Translations under genes and position numbers: made by a program
Assembly (NCBI GenBank): GCA_035295745.1
Contig: DATGIL010000076.1
Coordinates: forward strand, 160,254 to 224,253
From: JAIQFL01 sp035295745
GTDB taxonomy: Bacteria > Acidobacteriota > Terriglobia > Bryobacterales > Bryobacteraceae
Length of the DNA: 64,000 bases
Direction: 5' to 3'
Notes under the pieces: model-generated
The model's database searches: none
The model's input: only the letters and a program-made list of their open reading frames with translations
What the model was told of the DNA's origin: nothing
In this document: one piece after another, positions 61,835 to 64,000 of the stretch
Numbering within the stretch: position 1 is the first letter of the stretch
Layout of the letters: each line of letters begins with the position of its first letter

Positions 61835-63856
61835 ATGAAGAGCGCCTCTAGCCTGGCCCGAATTGCGCTTGCGGGTATCCTCTTGAACTTGACATGTGCT
61901 GTCCTGTCGAAGGCGCAACAGACTTCGGGGGAGCCGCCCGACCCAACGCGAGTGGAGACAGGCCACTCCATTCATTTCGGAAAGGGTCCCGCAAGGGGAA
62001 CGATAGTCTTAGATGTAACGGAACCCATCGAAGCAGGGGATGTAATTTCGGGTGTGGTCAGCACCGATAAGCTGATCATAGCGATGACTCTGCCCGACGG
62101 CCAAACAATTCGCAAGGAGACTGCGCATTCCGCCGGGTTCGACTGGTCGGAGTCGCCCATGGAGGCGCCGATTGGATCTACCGACGGCGGCCACCTGGTA
62201 ACCATATACTTTTCGAAGCCGTTGCCGTCGGGACACTACGTTCTCGAATTCACGGCGAAGTCGCTGAATGCTTCCGCGGATGCACGGTTCGTATTTATCT
62301 CGCCAACCAATCGGTACTGGGCCGAGATGCGATCGCTCCCCCAAGTCCAATTTCCAGATCCGGTGAAACTTACTCAATCTTCGCTGGTGAGTCTCGAACT
62401 TGCGGAAGACGAGCACGGTGCTTTGATGGATATTGTCGTTCCCGATCGTACGGTCAAAGGCAGTATCACGATGCCGGACGGGCGCACGCTGCAGGCGGGG
62501 GTGGCCGCCGCGGGGATCGAATGGAAAACGGTCGATGATCCGGTCAAAATCGACCCTCCCGGAGCGTGGTTCGGCATCAGTGGGTTCCTGATGCCCGTGA
62601 AGGGTATCCATCATGTGATCGGAGGCGAAACGCTGCCCAAAGGCCGGTACGAGATCAGGGCCGTAGCGGGCGGCGAAGTGCACGGCGAAATGCGCGTCGC
62701 TTTCATTCCCATCAGCCGGCTTTTTGAGATGGCGTCCAAGCAGGATCATAACCCCGCCATCGCGCCGGACGATGTACACATCCAACCCGTCGGGACTGTT
62801 TATTCCTGCTTCGCCGGTGATGCACTCGACCTGCAATTCGTGATGGTGGGCGACGTACGGTCCGCCATCGACTTCTCCCTCAAGATCGAGCATACGGAGC
62901 AGTTGCCCTGGAACGGCTCAGGGCCGGTACAGTGGGGCCCACCCCACGTAAACGCTGTCGCGGTAAAGTTCACTCGCGCGGCGGACGGCAAGTATTACGG
63001 CAAGGTTGTGTTGGGCAAACCTGGACTCGTGCGCATCTTGCTGCGAGCATCCGGTAAAAAGGCTTCGGGAGCTCGGTTCGCGGAGGAGGTTGTATTCCCG
63101 CAAGTGAACGTCGCGCCGCTGGTCGCGCGTCTCTCGAAAGTCAGTGCCGCTGCCGTGGACACGAATGGCGACCACAAACTGGATCGGCTGGATGTGATAT
63201 GCCAGCTCGATGTCGTGATGCCCGGGGAATACGATTTCAGCGCCCTCGTGCGGGATACCGCGTCGGGAGGCGTGTACGCGAATGCGAGGGCGACGTTGAA
63301 GGCCGGCCCTCAGCGCCTGGTGGCGTCGCTGGATGCCAAAGAAATGCGAAAGCTTAAAGATGGCCCCTACGAGATTCAGGAGGTCCGCATCTATCGGTCG
63401 AGGAACACCAATTATGGTGACTACGTAGGCGTGGGCGTTCAGCCCGTACGAACGGCTCTGTACAAGCGAGAGGATTGGGATCCAGGCCCTCTCTTCGGCG
63501 CCGAGAGCGTAAGTGTCCGCGGCATTCGACCGGCGCCGTCCGCGCGATTTCAATTTGCCGAAGTTGAGTGGGGTGTCACCACCCCCGGAGGGAACTGCTA
63601 CTGGGATGGCTCGCTCGTTCCGCAAAGAAAAGGCGACGCACACGTGCAAGGATCTGGCAAACTCCCCGCGGGCCGTAGCGATTTGAGTTTTGTCTTCCCC
63701 GCCGCGGTTATCGCCGCGGCGGATACGACGGATTGGACCTTCTGGGGTATGGTGGCCTGCGATAATTCAGAGGCCGCCACTTCGCCCTTTCTCAAACTGA
63801 AGATCGACCGTAAGCGTCTGAGCAACCGCACCCTTTTCATGCGCCGCCACCAGTGA
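61835..63856 (+). CDS. Large secreted protein of unknown function with an EF-hand-like loop
   Basis: 673 residues from ATG 61835 (ACGGGAA just upstream; a longer frame from TTG 61784 lacks support). Signal peptide IALAGILLNLTCAVLSKAQQ. The rest is beta-rich without a family I recognise. Two early segments look like duplicated domains: GVVSTDKLIIAMTLPDGQTI and later VVPDRTVKGSITMPDGRTLQ, each followed by an S/G-rich P-x-G-x-Y/H-x-x-x-x loop. One calcium-type loop, D-T-N-G-D-H-K-L-D-R-L-D, lies near residue 440. It stands alone after the quinoprotein gene (124-bp gap). Confidence 0.75.
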   Translation: MKSASSLARIALAGILLNLTCAVLSKAQQTSGEPPDPTRVETGHSIHFGKGPARGTIVLDVTEPIEAGDVISGVVSTDKLIIAMTLPDGQTIRKETAHSAGFDWSESPMEAPIGSTDGGHLVTIYFSKPLPSGHYVLEFTAKSLNASADARFVFISPTNRYWAEMRSLPQVQFPDPVKLTQSSLVSLELAEDEHGALMDIVVPDRTVKGSITMPDGRTLQAGVAAAGIEWKTVDDPVKIDPPGAWFGISGFLMPVKGIHHVIGGETLPKGRYEIRAVAGGEVHGEMRVAFIPISRLFEMASKQDHNPAIAPDDVHIQPVGTVYSCFAGDALDLQFVMVGDVRSAIDFSLKIEHTEQLPWNGSGPVQWGPPHVNAVAVKFTRAADGKYYGKVVLGKPGLVRILLRASGKKASGARFAEEVVFPQVNVAPLVARLSKVSAAAVDTNGDHKLDRLDVICQLDVVMPGEYDFSALVRDTASGGVYANARATLKAGPQRLVASLDAKEMRKLKDGPYEIQEVRIYRSRNTNYGDYVGVGVQPVRTALYKREDWDPGPLFGAESVSVRGIRPAPSARFQFAEVEWGVTTPGGNCYWDGSLVPQRKGDAHVQGSGKLPAGRSDLSFVFPAAVIAAADTTDWTFWGMVACDNSEAATSPFLKLKIDRKRLSNRTLFMRRHQ

Positions 63857-63868
63857 TGAACTGGAGGG

Positions 63869-64000
63869 GTGGACAAACAGACGCAAGCCACGAACATCAA
63901 GCGCCGCCGGAACCGAGCGGAAATCCAGCAACTGGTGGCGGAGTTAGAAGCCAGCGGCCTGGGCCGGACGGCCTTCTGCCAGCAGAGAGGGCTGAGCTTA
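63869..64000 (+). CDS. 5' end of a possible IS66-type accessory protein (cut by window edge)
   Basis: 44 codons are visible from the GTG at 63869. The peptide RRNRAEIQQLVAELEASGLG, then RTAFCQQRGLSL, matches the helix-turn-helix start of the small TnpA-like accessory protein of IS66-family elements (pattern L-V-x-E-x-x-A-S-G-L-x-x-x-x-F-C). GGAGG lies immediately before the GTG, unusually close, so the true start may differ. No inverted repeat of an element end is visible between 63857 and 63868. Confidence 0.55.
   Translation, partial: MDKQTQATNIKRRRNRAEIQQLVAELEASGLGRTAFCQQRGLSL

Overview
The window reads as a chromosomal segment of an Acidobacteriota bacterium, most likely near Bryobacterales/Solibacteraceae. 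This is an inference from gene content and high GC, not from a marker gene. Supporting content: an Oar-type TonB-dependent receptor with a carboxypeptidase-regulatory-like N-terminal domain, three loci of the ADOP (acidobacterial duplicated orphan permease, MacB/FtsX-like) family, an ASPIC/UnbV protein beside a TPR-multihaem cytochrome, a sortilin/BNR-propeller protein, a YncE-like propeller fused to a phosphoesterase, and a quinone-linked cytochrome/Mo-like/FeS/NrfD complex. I found no rRNA, tRNA or CRISPR array, and no complete insertion sequence. The start of a possible IS66-type accessory gene touches the right edge.

Layout. 1-5.4 kb: zinc alcohol dehydrogenase, then UnbV and heptahaem-TPR genes on the minus strand. 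5.4-10.3 kb: two polytopic GT-C-like membrane proteins and a family 2 glycosyltransferase. 10.4-16.4 kb: TonB receptor with a perfect inverted repeat upstream and a strong bidirectional terminator downstream, a GH3 glucosidase, and an internally deleted ADOP relic. 16.5-22.8 kb: a seven-gene minus-strand operon for a Qrc/alternative-complex-III-like quinone complex, bracketed by two GcvH-like proteins that seem to lack the lipoyl lysine. 23-32 kb: family B DNA polymerase, BNR propeller protein, ThiG, propeller-phosphoesterase. 32.4-41.2 kb: a tight four-gene operon of a membrane Ser/Thr kinase, a secreted pseudo-caspase fused to an FGE-sulfatase domain, a HAD phosphatase and a zinc-ribbon protein. 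41.4-44.5 kb: a Sel1 gene and an ADOP gene, each broken by one missing base. 45-52 kb: family 9 glycosyltransferase, small FxLYD-like protein, a diiron/DUF362-CrtI-hydrolase operon, PilT. 52-55.2 kb: phosphoesterase, then a short SecA preceded by a small secreted proline-rich ORF. 55-64 kb: serine hydrolase, intact ADOP, quinoprotein dehydrogenase and a large secreted protein of unknown function.

The most interesting locus is 54.9-55.2 kb. A 96-codon ORF with a signal sequence ends in an R-P-P-P stretch 13 codons before its stop. The codons just after that stretch can form a 13-bp helix that buries the AGGAGG of the downstream secA gene. This is the architecture of a SecM-type secretion monitor, and its sequence is unlike the classical one as far as I can see. 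A second theme is structured DNA repeats: a family of CTCN-loop double hairpins with covarying arms (one copy lies inside a coding sequence), and tandem repeats placed between genes.
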